Shown: one piece after another, positions 43,471-52,181 of the stretch
Layout: each line of letters opens with the position of its first letter
Numbering within the stretch: the stretch's first letter is position 1
Assembly: GCA_014804755.1 (NCBI GenBank)
Contig: JAAUZE010000027.1
Coordinates: forward strand, 62,001 to 126,000
Direction of reading: 5' to 3'
From: Lachnospiraceae bacterium
GTDB taxonomy: Bacteria > Bacillota > Clostridia > Lachnospirales > Lachnospiraceae
DNA: 64,000 bases
Notes under the pieces: generated by a model
Seen by the model: only the letters and a program-made list of their open reading frames with translations
Database searches by the model: none
What the model was told of the DNA's origin: nothing
Position numbers and translations under genes: made by a program

Positions 43471-44475
43471 TTACATTGCGATATTTACCGGAGCGGTCGA
43501 GTTGCGCTCGATCAATTTTGCACGCATGACGGTGCGGCTGATCGATACGTGATTGATCAGATTGTTCAGCACATGATAAGCGCCTTTGCCGAGATCGAGG
43601 CGATCCTGACGCACGGTCGTAAGCGGCGGCGTGAGCGTGGCGGCAAACGGAAGATCGTCGAAGCCGATCACACTGATGTCCTGCGGAATACGAATACCGC
43701 GTTTGGTGCACTCCTCGATCACGCCCTCCGCGATGCTGTCGGAACAGCACACAATTGCTGTTGCGCCGCTTGATAAAAGCTTGGGAACATGATATTTGGC
43801 GGAATCCTTCACATAATGTCCGAATGTGACAAGGTCGGGATTGATCGGGATATGATGGGCTTCCATGCTGGTGATAAACGCATCATAGCGCCTCGCGGTG
43901 ATCATGGAGTGGGGCGAGCCGTTAAAAAAAGCAATCTTTGTATGGCCGAGCCGGATCAAGTGTTCCACCGCTAAGTCAATGCCTTCCGCACTGTCTGTTT
44001 CCACGGAACCGACATAGGTGTTTCTTTCTATAAAATTATCGAGAAGAACGGTCGGCACTTTACAATGCGTAAGCTGTCCCATCCAAGAATCCTGAAGGGC
44101 AAAGCCGACAAGAAATGCACCGCTGTAGCCGTTTTTCAAAAGATAGCTGTCATATTTATTCTGTGCTTGAAATTCAGGTGTGACGGGAAAAATCGTGACG
44201 TCCCAATCATCGCGCAGCGCCACCTGACGAAAACCGAGTACGAGGTCATAGCCAAAACTCTCCGGCGTATCGTAATTCATATTTTCTATAAAAAGAGCAA
44301 GCTTCTTATTTTCCGCTTTTTTCATTTTCTTCGTCTGATACCCCATTTCAATGGCGGTATCGAGGACAAACTGACGAAGATCTTCACTGATGTCGCTCGC
44401 GCCGTTCAGACCCTTAGAGACGGTGCTGATAGAGACGCCAAGTCGATTCGCAATGTCTTTGATCGTTGTTGCCAT
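43471..44475 (-). CDS. LacI family regulator of the maltodextrin locus
   Basis: Start placed at 44475 (MATTIKDIANRLGVSIS), where LacI proteins begin; the frame is open to 44544. The 334-aa protein has the LacI helix-turn-helix and hinge (residues 3-55), then a periplasmic-binding-like core (LALFIENMNYDTPE, AFLVGFALQD, SVETDSAEGIDLAV, IRIPQDISVIGFDDLPFA, TTVRQD). The gene is divergent from malQ and next to maltodextrin transport and amylase genes, so it is the likely maltose/maltodextrin repressor. Confidence 0.88.
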   Translation of the reverse strand: MATTIKDIANRLGVSISTVSKGLNGASDISEDLRQFVLDTAIEMGYQTKKMKKAENKKLALFIENMNYDTPESFGYDLVLGFRQVALRDDWDVTIFPVTPEFQAQNKYDSYLLKNGYSGAFLVGFALQDSWMGQLTHCKVPTVLLDNFIERNTYVGSVETDSAEGIDLAVEHLIRLGHTKIAFFNGSPHSMITARRYDAFITSMEAHHIPINPDLVTFGHYVKDSAKYHVPKLLSSGATAIVCCSDSIAEGVIEECTKRGIRIPQDISVIGFDDLPFAATLTPPLTTVRQDRLDLGKGAYHVLNNLINHVSISRTVMRAKLIERNSTAPVNIAM

Positions 44476-44640
44476 AGGTGTTGTCACGCCCTTTCGAATC
44501 TGCAATTTAATAGTAATTATAGTAACCAAAAGTAAAAAAATCAACTAATTAAGCTAAAAACGAAAATATGCGAAAAAAATTTGTAAAAAATACACAAAAT
44601 TACCATAAAAAAGCTATAGAATAACACTAAATCCAGAAAA

Positions 44641-44731
44641 ATTGCGCAAAAGAGCTTGCAATTAAATGGAAAAAGTGCTAAATTTACAAAAGGAACGAAA
44701 ATAAGCGAAAACAATTGGAAAAGGTTTTCGC
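44641..44731. promoter_or_regulatory. Candidate LacI-type operators upstream of malQ
   Basis: ATTGCGCAAAAGAGCTTGCAAT (44641-44662) is an imperfect palindrome of LacI-operator style, and GCGAAAAC (44705-44712) / GTTTTCGC (44724-44731) is a perfect 8-base inverted repeat. Both lie in the 309-base AT-rich gap between the divergent LacI and malQ genes. No other gene is visible in this gap. Confidence 0.45.
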
Positions 44732-44784
44732 AATCCGAAAAACGGTCAGGAAAGAAAGAGCGCGATTTTCGAGGAGGAAGCAGA

Positions 44785-46275
44785 GTGAAAGGGACATCGC
44801 TGACAAGAGGAGCCGGGATATTGCTTCCGGTGGCCAGCCTGCCTTCCAAATACGGAATCGGTACCTTCGGCAGAGCGGCGTATGAATTTGTAGATATGCT
44901 TGTGGATCTGCATCAAAAGTATTGGCAGGTGCTGCCGCTTGGTCCGACGAGTTACGGAGACAGTCCTTATCAGTCGTTTTCCGCGTTTGCCGGCAATCCG
45001 TATTATATTGATCTGGATATCCTGAAAGAGGACGGGCTGTTGACAAAAGAGGAAATTGAGGCGTTCTCATGGGGGGATGACGAGGAAGATATCTCCTATG
45101 GAATCCTGTTTGAGAATCGGTTTCCGGTACTGAAGAAAGCGTTTGAACGGTTTGATACGGAGGATGTTTCGTTTCGGGCATTTTGCAGGGAGCAGGAGAA
45201 CTGGCTGGACGGTTATTCTTTTTATATGGCCTTGAAAACGTTTTCCGGAAACGTGGAATGGACGGCATGGGAGCCGGACATTCGTGATCGGAAATCGAAA
45301 GCGTTAGAGGAATACCGGGTGCGCCTTGCAGATGAGATTTTGTTTTGGAAGTTTTGCCAGTATGAGTTTTTCGATCAGTGGGGAAAGCTTCGCAGCTATG
45401 CGAACAACCGCGGCATCCGCATCATTGGCGATATCCCTTTGTATGTTTCGATGGACAGCGCGGATGTGTGGGAACACCGGGAATTGTTTCAGGTGGATCA
45501 CAACGGGAAGGCACAGCTTGTTGCCGGATGTCCGCCGGATGCGTTCTCGGATGACGGTCAGAAGTGGGGCAATCCGCTGTACGACTGGGATAAGATGGAG
45601 CAGGAAGATTTTTCGTGGTGGCGCAGGCGGATCAAAGCGAACGCAAAGCTTTATGATGTGATCCGGTTTGATCATTTTATCGGGGTGGTACGCTATTACA
45701 GCGTTCCTGCAAAGGATACCCATGCGAGGAACGGGCATTGGCGGAAGGGACCCGGTAAGAAGCTGACGGATGCGATGGCGGAGTCGCTTGGAGAAAGCCG
45801 GATGATTGTCGAGGATTTGGGCGTTGTTGTTCCGGGAGTGAAGCGGCTTGTACAGCGCACGGGATGGCCGGGCATGAAAATCCTGCTGTTTGCTTTTGAC
45901 GGAAACGCCGATCATGAGTTTTTACCGCATAATTATCCAAATAGCAACATGGTCGTATATGGGGGCACACATGATAACGAGCCTCTTATGGGATATTTCA
46001 GTGAAAAGTGCGAGTATGAACTGGCGTTTTTATATAATTATCTTAATATAAATAATAAAGAGGAGATTGTGGACGCGATTATCCGACTGGCATATGGAAG
46101 CATTGCGGATGTTGCAATCTTTCAAATGCAGGATCTGTTAAAGCTCGGCATGGAAGCGCGCACGAATCTTCCCGCAACGATTGGAACCAACTGGCGCTGG
46201 CGTCTCGGGAAAAAAGAATTATCCGAGGAGCGCCGCGAGTGGCTTCGGACACTTGCTATCGTGTACCGCAGATAA
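44785..46275 (+). CDS. malQ: 4-alpha-glucanotransferase (amylomaltase, GH77)
   Basis: A GTG start at 44785 is chosen because GAGGAGGA stands six bases upstream and amylomaltases begin with this R-G-A-G-I-L-L-P-V region; the frame upstream is open but unlike the family. The 496-aa protein has LPSKYGIGTFG, SPYQSFSAFAGNP, the nucleophile Asp in IRFDHFIG, the acid/base Glu in VEDLGVV and GTHDNEP. It disproportionates maltodextrins inside the cell. First gene of the maltodextrin locus and divergent from its likely LacI regulator. Confidence 0.93.
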   Translation: MKGTSLTRGAGILLPVASLPSKYGIGTFGRAAYEFVDMLVDLHQKYWQVLPLGPTSYGDSPYQSFSAFAGNPYYIDLDILKEDGLLTKEEIEAFSWGDDEEDISYGILFENRFPVLKKAFERFDTEDVSFRAFCREQENWLDGYSFYMALKTFSGNVEWTAWEPDIRDRKSKALEEYRVRLADEILFWKFCQYEFFDQWGKLRSYANNRGIRIIGDIPLYVSMDSADVWEHRELFQVDHNGKAQLVAGCPPDAFSDDGQKWGNPLYDWDKMEQEDFSWWRRRIKANAKLYDVIRFDHFIGVVRYYSVPAKDTHARNGHWRKGPGKKLTDAMAESLGESRMIVEDLGVVVPGVKRLVQRTGWPGMKILLFAFDGNADHEFLPHNYPNSNMVVYGGTHDNEPLMGYFSEKCEYELAFLYNYLNINNKEEIVDAIIRLAYGSIADVAIFQMQDLLKLGMEARTNLPATIGTNWRWRLGKKELSEERREWLRTLAIVYRR

Positions 46276-46298
46276 AACGCACAGAGAAATAAAACCGC

Positions 46299-46427
46299 TT
46301 AAAAGAGTACGTACTCTTTTAATATTTAGGTAATCATAGATTACCTAAATATTATGTGGACGGGAAGCACCGCGATAATCGGTGATATGACCGTAAATAA
46401 TGAAGTAAAATGCAGCAATGCATTTTA
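46299..46427. promoter_or_regulatory. Three inverted repeats between malQ and the binding-protein gene
   Basis: First, a perfect 24-base palindrome around AAAAGAGTACGTACTCTTTT (46299-46322), which with its T run may terminate malQ. Second, AATATTTAGGTAAT / ATTACCTAAATATT (46321-46353) with a 5-base spacer. Third, TAAAATGCA-GCAA-TGCATTTTA (46406-46427) with a GNRA-type loop. They may be regulator sites or mRNA leader structures for the transporter operon. Confidence 0.6.
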
Positions 46428-46487
46428 TGATAAACAGGTAACTTGATATGGCATACATATCAACAAGAAAAATTTAGGAGGAGAAAG

Positions 46488-47834
46488 ATGAAAAAGAAAT
46501 TATTGGCAATGCTCCTTTCCGCAGCAATGGTATTATCCCTTGCAGCATGCGGAGGCGGAGACGACAACAGCAACGATGGCGGCAGCAGTAATGACAACCC
46601 GCCGGCAGCATCCGGCAATGACGATCAGGGCAGCGCTCCTGAGGCATCCGGCAATGACGATCAGGGCAGCGCTCCTGCGGACATTGACTACGGCTCAGGT
46701 GTAATCACGATCTGGGTTGCAGAGAATGTAACGGAGTTCACCCAGCAGAAGGCAGACGAGTTCTTTGCAGCTCATCCGGAGATGGCAGGCTACACGGTAG
46801 ACATTCAGCCGACCGGTGAGGGTGATGCAGCAGGTAATATCATCACCGACGTAGAAGGCGGCGCTGATATTTACGGTTTCGCACAGGATCAGTTAGGACG
46901 TCTTGTATCCGCAGGCGCGTTAACACCGATCACGGGCGAGTATGCAAGCTTCGTTGAGAGCGAGAACGATGCGGGTGCAGTTGGTGCAGCGAAGATGGGT
47001 AATCAGATTTATGCGTTCCCGCTGACATCCGATAACGGCTATTTCTTATATTATGATAGCAGCGTCGTTACGGATCCGAGCAACCTGGATCAGATCCTTG
47101 CAGACTGTGCAGCAGCAGGCAAGAACTTCTACATGGAGATCAACTCCGGCTGGTATCAGACCGCGTTCTTCTTTGGAACAGGCTGTACTTTGACTTATGA
47201 TACGGATGACAGCGGTGCGCTGACTTCCTCCAATATCACTTATGCTACGGATAACGGTGTGAAAGCGTTAAAGGCAATGATCGCTCTGGCTGGCAACAGC
47301 GTATTTGTAAACGGTTCCTCTCTGAGCTCTGCAACAAATGTCGGCGCGATCATCGATGGAACATGGGATGCAGGCGCTGCAAAGGATCTTCTTGGTGATA
47401 ACTATGCATGTGCAAAGCTTCCCAGCTTCACGGTAGACGGCGAGACCTTCCAGATGGGCGGTTTCGGCGGATTCAAGCTTTTGGGTGTTAAGCCGCAGAC
47501 AGAGCAGGGCAAGATGCTCGTATGTCTGGCACTCGCTCAGTATCTGACGAATGCAGAGACACAGCTTGCAAGATTTGAAGCAGTAGGCTGGGGACCTTCC
47601 AACTTAACGGCACAGAGCAGCGAGGCAGTACAGGCTGATGAGGCGCTTGCAGCATTGGCAGCACAGCTGGCGTATGCGATTCCGCAGGGACAGTATCCGG
47701 ATGCTTACTGGCAGGATGCAACGAGCCTTGGTGATGACGTGATCGCAGGAAACTATAACAACATGAGCGATGACGAGCTGATGAATGTATTGCAGGGCTT
47801 CCAGGAGCTTGAGCAGTCCTATGCAGGTCAGTAA
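46488..47834 (+). CDS. Maltodextrin ABC transporter binding lipoprotein
   Basis: Start placed at 46488 behind AGGAGG. The 448-aa protein has a lipobox LAAC, then a low-complexity wall linker with an imperfect repeat (ASGNDDQGSAP twice), and a family-1 solute-binding domain of the MalE type (ITIWVAENVTEF, YGFAQDQLGRLVSAGALTPI, AFPLTSDNGYFLYY, ADEALAALAAQLAYA, PQGQYPDAYW). With the MalF- and MalG-like permeases downstream it should import maltose/maltodextrins; no ATPase gene is nearby, so a shared MsmK-type ATPase is presumably encoded elsewhere. Confidence 0.9.
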   Translation: MKKKLLAMLLSAAMVLSLAACGGGDDNSNDGGSSNDNPPAASGNDDQGSAPEASGNDDQGSAPADIDYGSGVITIWVAENVTEFTQQKADEFFAAHPEMAGYTVDIQPTGEGDAAGNIITDVEGGADIYGFAQDQLGRLVSAGALTPITGEYASFVESENDAGAVGAAKMGNQIYAFPLTSDNGYFLYYDSSVVTDPSNLDQILADCAAAGKNFYMEINSGWYQTAFFFGTGCTLTYDTDDSGALTSSNITYATDNGVKALKAMIALAGNSVFVNGSSLSSATNVGAIIDGTWDAGAAKDLLGDNYACAKLPSFTVDGETFQMGGFGGFKLLGVKPQTEQGKMLVCLALAQYLTNAETQLARFEAVGWGPSNLTAQSSEAVQADEALAALAAQLAYAIPQGQYPDAYWQDATSLGDDVIAGNYNNMSDDELMNVLQGFQELEQSYAGQ

Positions 47835-47895
47835 AATACGAACGGGTATTTGACAGACTGACAGAACAATAGAGTTCATGAAAGAAGCAAAAATG

Positions 47896-47926
47896 CGGGC
47901 AGGAGGGGGAAACCCCTCCGCGCCCG
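47896..47926 (+). promoter_or_regulatory. Hairpin between binding-protein and permease genes
   Basis: CGGGC...GGAGGGG-GAAA-CCCCTCC...GCCCG, a GC-rich stem with a GAAA loop and only a weak T run. It probably protects the binding-protein mRNA end and lowers permease expression, as known for malE-malF intergenic structures in other bacteria. Confidence 0.65.
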
Positions 47927-47983
47927 ACTTTCAGGCAAAAAATGAGCGTTCTTCCGTAGCGCGAAAGCCGGAGGGGGTCAAGG

Positions 47984-49381
47984 ATGGAAAAAACGAAAAA
48001 GAGTCTTGGAAAAAAGATTTTGGATGTACTTCAGGTGCCGGTAAAGGATTGTAAAGAAATCGGGCAGACCTTTGCACATGGAGACTGGAAGACGAAGGTA
48101 TCATTTCTTATCATGGGCTTCGGACCGCTGATGAGAGGACAGATTTTAAGAGGCGTCGCATTTCTCGCAACCGAGATTGCATTTATCTGGTATATGGTTG
48201 CAGTTGGCGCGAAATATTTGAAAGATATCGGAACGCTCGGAACGGTACAGGGCGGTTTTGATGAGAATTATGTATATACGTATGGTGATAACAGCTTTTT
48301 CATTTTGCTGTTCGGTGTATTGAGTCTGTTTGTTCTTGTGGCGTTTCTGTTTGCGTGGAGAATCAATGTCCGTGTGAATATGAATGAGGAAAAGCGTCTC
48401 AAGGAAGGCAGAAAACTTGCGACAGTGAAGCAGGATTTACACTCACTGTTGGATGAACATTTTGATAAAACGCTGCTGGCAGTGCCGGTAACGGGTGTAT
48501 TCTTATTTATTTTGCTGCCGATCGTGTTTATGATCTGTGTGGCGTTTACCAATTACGACGCGAATCATCAGTCGCCGACGAATCTGTTTACCTGGGTGGG
48601 CTTGGAAAACTTTAAGAATATCTTTTCCTTAAGCACCGGCGGATTCGGAAAAACGTTTGTGACGGTGTTAAACTGGACGTTAGTGTGGGCTTTCTTTGCA
48701 ACCTTCCTGACGTACTTCTTGGGAATGGCGGTTGCCATCCTCATCAATAAAAAAGGCATTAAATTTAAGAAAATGTGGCGCACCATTCTTGTCATGACAA
48801 TCGCGATCCCGCAGTTTGTATCGCTGTTGTATGTCAGCAAGATGTTTGCAGTGGATGGATTGATCAACTCTTATTTGATGAAGTGGGGATGGATTAAAAC
48901 AGCGCTTCCGTTTTGGACGAAAGCTTCGTGGGCGAGACCGACGATCCTGCTTATCAATTTATGGGTCGGAATTCCGTATGTCATGTTGATCACAACGGGT
49001 CTTCTCATGAACATCCCGGAGGAGCTGTACGAGAGTGCGAAGATCGACGGCGCAAGTCCGTTCCAGACATTTCGGAAGATCACGCTTCCCTATATGCTGT
49101 TTGTAACGGGACCGTATCTGTTAACACAGTTTACGGGTAACTTGAATAACTTTAACATCATTTACCTGCTCAGTCAGGGAAAACCGCAGTCGTTGGAACT
49201 TACGGGAGGAGCGGGTTATACCGATCTGCTTGTGACATGGCTCTATAAGATGACGGTTGATGATACGAACTATAAGATGGCGGCGGTCATCGGTATTATG
49301 GTATTCTTAGTCACGGCGGTCGTATCGGTAGCGGTATATAACATTCTGCCGTCAGTCAGAGATGAGGAGGGCTTCCAATGA
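47984..49381 (+). CDS. MalF-like maltodextrin ABC permease
   Basis: A 465-aa membrane protein. It begins with a soluble stretch and extra spans, as in MalF, then the ABC importer core. The EAA loop ELYESAKIDGASPFQTFRKI, which touches the ATPase, is at about 346-365. GGAGGGGG precedes the ATG. Its TGA overlaps the MalG-like ATG (ATGA), so the two subunits are translationally coupled. Confidence 0.92.
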   Translation: MEKTKKSLGKKILDVLQVPVKDCKEIGQTFAHGDWKTKVSFLIMGFGPLMRGQILRGVAFLATEIAFIWYMVAVGAKYLKDIGTLGTVQGGFDENYVYTYGDNSFFILLFGVLSLFVLVAFLFAWRINVRVNMNEEKRLKEGRKLATVKQDLHSLLDEHFDKTLLAVPVTGVFLFILLPIVFMICVAFTNYDANHQSPTNLFTWVGLENFKNIFSLSTGGFGKTFVTVLNWTLVWAFFATFLTYFLGMAVAILINKKGIKFKKMWRTILVMTIAIPQFVSLLYVSKMFAVDGLINSYLMKWGWIKTALPFWTKASWARPTILLINLWVGIPYVMLITTGLLMNIPEELYESAKIDGASPFQTFRKITLPYMLFVTGPYLLTQFTGNLNNFNIIYLLSQGKPQSLELTGGAGYTDLLVTWLYKMTVDDTNYKMAAVIGIMVFLVTAVVSVAVYNILPSVRDEEGFQ

Positions 49382-50259
49382 TGAAAGAGGAAAAGAAGCT
49401 GCACAAGCAGCATAAAAAGCTGTCCAATGCAATCGCCTATGCGATATTGATTTTGATCAGTATTGTTTGGCTGTTCCCGTTCGTATGTCTGGTTTTGCAG
49501 AGCTTCCGCTCTTATAAGCCGGAAGTGGAATTCGGTGGAATGGTTGCGTATCTGCTCCCGAAGCACTTTTCGCTTGACTCGTATAAATTCCTGTTCAGCG
49601 GCGAGAGCAACTTTTTAAGATGGTATATGAATACCTTGATCATTGCGATCTTTGTTTCACTCGGTCAGACAGTCTTTGTATTATGCGTCAGCTACGCGCT
49701 TTCGAGAATGCGCTTTAAGATGCGTAGGGCGTTGATGAACCTGTGGCTGGTACTGGGCATGTTCCCGGGTTTCCTTACGATGATCTGCTTGTACTTCCTG
49801 TTAAAGCAGCTCGGATTGACACAGGCGGGAGCGGTACCGGGCTTGATCTTGATCTCGGTAGCAAGTTCCGGTATGGGTTATTATGTGTGCAAGGGTTATT
49901 TCGATACGATTCCGAAGTCCTTGGACGAAGCGGCGAGAATCGACGGTGCATCGAGAGCGAAGATTTTTGTCGGCATGATCGTTCCGCTCTCAAAACCGAT
50001 CATCATTTACACCGCGTTGGTTGCATTTATGGCGCCTTGGTGTGATTACGTATTTGCTTCCTATGTAGCGTTCGGTTATGAGAAGGGCTACAACGTTGCG
50101 GTCGCATTGCAGAGATGGGTGAATACGAACGATTATCAGGGATATTTCACAAGGTTCTGCGCGGGCGGCGTATTGGTAGCCGTACCCGTAACGGCATTGT
50201 TCATGGCATTGCAGAAGTACTATGTAGAAGGTGTGACCGGCGGTGCAGTCAAGGGCTGA
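49378..50259 (+). CDS. MalG-like maltodextrin ABC permease
   Basis: A 293-aa membrane protein with six spans. The EAA loop PKSLDEAARIDGASRAKIF and the VEGVTGGAVKG C-terminal end are hallmarks of MalG. In MalG the C-terminal tail reaches into the translocation or ATPase region. It partners the MalF-like subunit. A terminator follows at 50,298. Confidence 0.93.
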   Translation: MMKEEKKLHKQHKKLSNAIAYAILILISIVWLFPFVCLVLQSFRSYKPEVEFGGMVAYLLPKHFSLDSYKFLFSGESNFLRWYMNTLIIAIFVSLGQTVFVLCVSYALSRMRFKMRRALMNLWLVLGMFPGFLTMICLYFLLKQLGLTQAGAVPGLILISVASSGMGYYVCKGYFDTIPKSLDEAARIDGASRAKIFVGMIVPLSKPIIIYTALVAFMAPWCDYVFASYVAFGYEKGYNVAVALQRWVNTNDYQGYFTRFCAGGVLVAVPVTALFMALQKYYVEGVTGGAVKG

Positions 50260-50297
50260 TGCCGGAAACCGTTTGAGCTATGTACAGCAGTAGATAA

Positions 50298-50333
50298 AAA
50301 ATCGGCAGTCTCCGTATGGGGACTGCCGATTTT
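50298..50333 (+). terminator. Terminator of the maltodextrin transporter operon
   Basis: AAAATCGGCAGTC / GACTGCCGATTTT stem over a 10-base loop, 38 bases behind the MalG-like stop. Confidence 0.85.
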
Positions 50334-50462
50334 GGCAATGCGCCGGACAGTGTATGTTTGATAGGGCTGTTATGAAAAGCAAAATTGTGTTAGAGTTGTT
50401 TATAGATAAAAACGTCTGCGGCGCGACGCCGCAGTTTACGGGCATCGGGAAAGGAGAAAAAA

Positions 50463-52133
50463 ATGAAAAAAAGACTACTTAGCATGGCGTTAGTCGCGGC
50501 GCTGATCATGGGACTGCTCGGCGGCTGCGGTAAAAAAGAAGGACAGGAAGTGCCGACGGAACAGATCGGTCAGGAAGGAGAGACGGGACAGGAAGGATCG
50601 GAAGCCTCAGATGATCCGACCGGTTATTTGTATGAGCAGGAACTCAATATCATTGATGATAATTACAGAAATTATTATGAGATTTTTGTATACTCGTTTT
50701 ACGATTCTGACGGGGATGGTATCGGGGACTTAAACGGCGTGACGGAAAAGCTGGATTATATCGCCGATATGGGATTTAACGGGATATGGCTCATGCCGAT
50801 CATGTCATCCACGACCTATCATAAATATGATGTTACGAACTATTATGAGATTGACAGCGAATACGGCGTAATGGAGGATTTTCAGCGTTTGGTGGATGAG
50901 TGCCATAAAAGGGGAATCCGTGTCGTCATTGATGTGGTGATCAATCATTCCTCCTCAAAGCATCAGTGGTTTTTGGATGCCTGCGCGTATCTGCGCGGTC
51001 TTGAGGAGGGCGCGGAGCCGGATCCTGCAGAGTGTCCGTATGTGGAATATTATCATTTTGCGAGGGAAAAGGTAAACAGTGATTATTATAAGGTCAGCGG
51101 CTGCGACTGGTACTATGAGGGTGTGTTCTGGTCGGAGATGCCGGACTTAAATTTAGGCAGCGAGGCATTGCGGGGAGAGCTTGAGAATGTCGCAAAATAT
51201 TGGATTGACATGGGGGTTGACGGATTCCGTATGGATGCGGCGATGCACTTTGAGGAAGGGGATATCACCTTTAATACGGAAGCATTGAACTGGCTGTACT
51301 CTTATTGTAAGGGCTTGAATCCGGATTTTTATATGGTATCCGAGGTATGGGCCGGACTTAACACCATTCAGGGTTATTATGAAAGCGAGACCCCCAGTAT
51401 GTTTAATTTTGATGCGGCGGGAGCAGAAGGAAAGCTGGTCAAGGCGGCACGTGGAACTTATACGGCGAGCAGCTTTGTCAATGATATGCTGCGTTATCAG
51501 GAAATGTTCAACGAGGCGAATGCGGATTATATCGACGCGCCGTTTATCACGAATCATGACATGGGGCGGGTAGCGAATGCGCTGCTGAGTAATCAGGATG
51601 ATCTGAAAATGGCGTGTGGTCTTTTGATGATGATGAACGGCAGTCCTTTTGTGTACTACGGAGAGGAGATCGGTATGAAGAGCTCCGGCACAAAGGATGA
51701 GAATAAGCGGCTGCCCATGATCTGGTCGGATACCGATACGACAGGAATGACGAACGGACCCAAGGATGCGGACAGCGGAATCACATCGGCATTTCCGGGC
51801 TTGGAAGAGCAGCTTATTGACGAAGCAAGTATCTTAAATTATTATAAAAGAGCAATCAGGCTGCGCAATGAAAATCCGGAGATTGCGAGAGGAAGCATTG
51901 TGATCGTGGAATCGCTATGTGACGCGGGTCAGGCGGCGATCACAAAAACCTATGAAGGAAGCACGATCGGCATCGTATATAACAATTCCAAAGAAGAAAT
52001 TCAGGTGACGCTTACGGGAACGGAGCTTGCCGATATGCAGATCCGCGGTTATCTGACCTTGAACGGGGAAGTCATTACACTTAACGACGGTGTGCTTGTG
52101 ATGCCTGCGCAGTCAATCTGCATTTTGAAATGA
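50463..52133 (+). CDS. GH13 alpha-amylase lipoprotein
   Basis: A 556-aa surface lipoprotein (lipobox LGGC at about 20-23, E/Q/G-rich linker) with a complete GH13 catalytic module. Conserved regions: VVIDVVINHSS (I), GVDGFRMDAA with the nucleophile Asp (II), MVSEVWAG with the acid/base Glu (III) and FITNHDMGR with the third acid (IV). It should cleave starch or maltodextrins at the cell surface and feed the adjacent ABC importer. The calcium-like DSDGDGIGDLNG loop is typical of oligo-1,6-glucosidase/neopullulanase-like amylases. GGAGA precedes the ATG. Confidence 0.92.
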   Translation: MKKRLLSMALVAALIMGLLGGCGKKEGQEVPTEQIGQEGETGQEGSEASDDPTGYLYEQELNIIDDNYRNYYEIFVYSFYDSDGDGIGDLNGVTEKLDYIADMGFNGIWLMPIMSSTTYHKYDVTNYYEIDSEYGVMEDFQRLVDECHKRGIRVVIDVVINHSSSKHQWFLDACAYLRGLEEGAEPDPAECPYVEYYHFAREKVNSDYYKVSGCDWYYEGVFWSEMPDLNLGSEALRGELENVAKYWIDMGVDGFRMDAAMHFEEGDITFNTEALNWLYSYCKGLNPDFYMVSEVWAGLNTIQGYYESETPSMFNFDAAGAEGKLVKAARGTYTASSFVNDMLRYQEMFNEANADYIDAPFITNHDMGRVANALLSNQDDLKMACGLLMMMNGSPFVYYGEEIGMKSSGTKDENKRLPMIWSDTDTTGMTNGPKDADSGITSAFPGLEEQLIDEASILNYYKRAIRLRNENPEIARGSIVIVESLCDAGQAAITKTYEGSTIGIVYNNSKEEIQVTLTGTELADMQIRGYLTLNGEVITLNDGVLVMPAQSICILK

Positions 52134-52181
52134 TCGTATGATGAGCGGCATCGCGGGAAACTCTTTTTACAGTATGAGAAA

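Noticed and set aside
46299..46322. Riboswitch
   Set aside because: The repeats are simple palindromes; no multi-stem aptamer pattern of a known class could be recognised.
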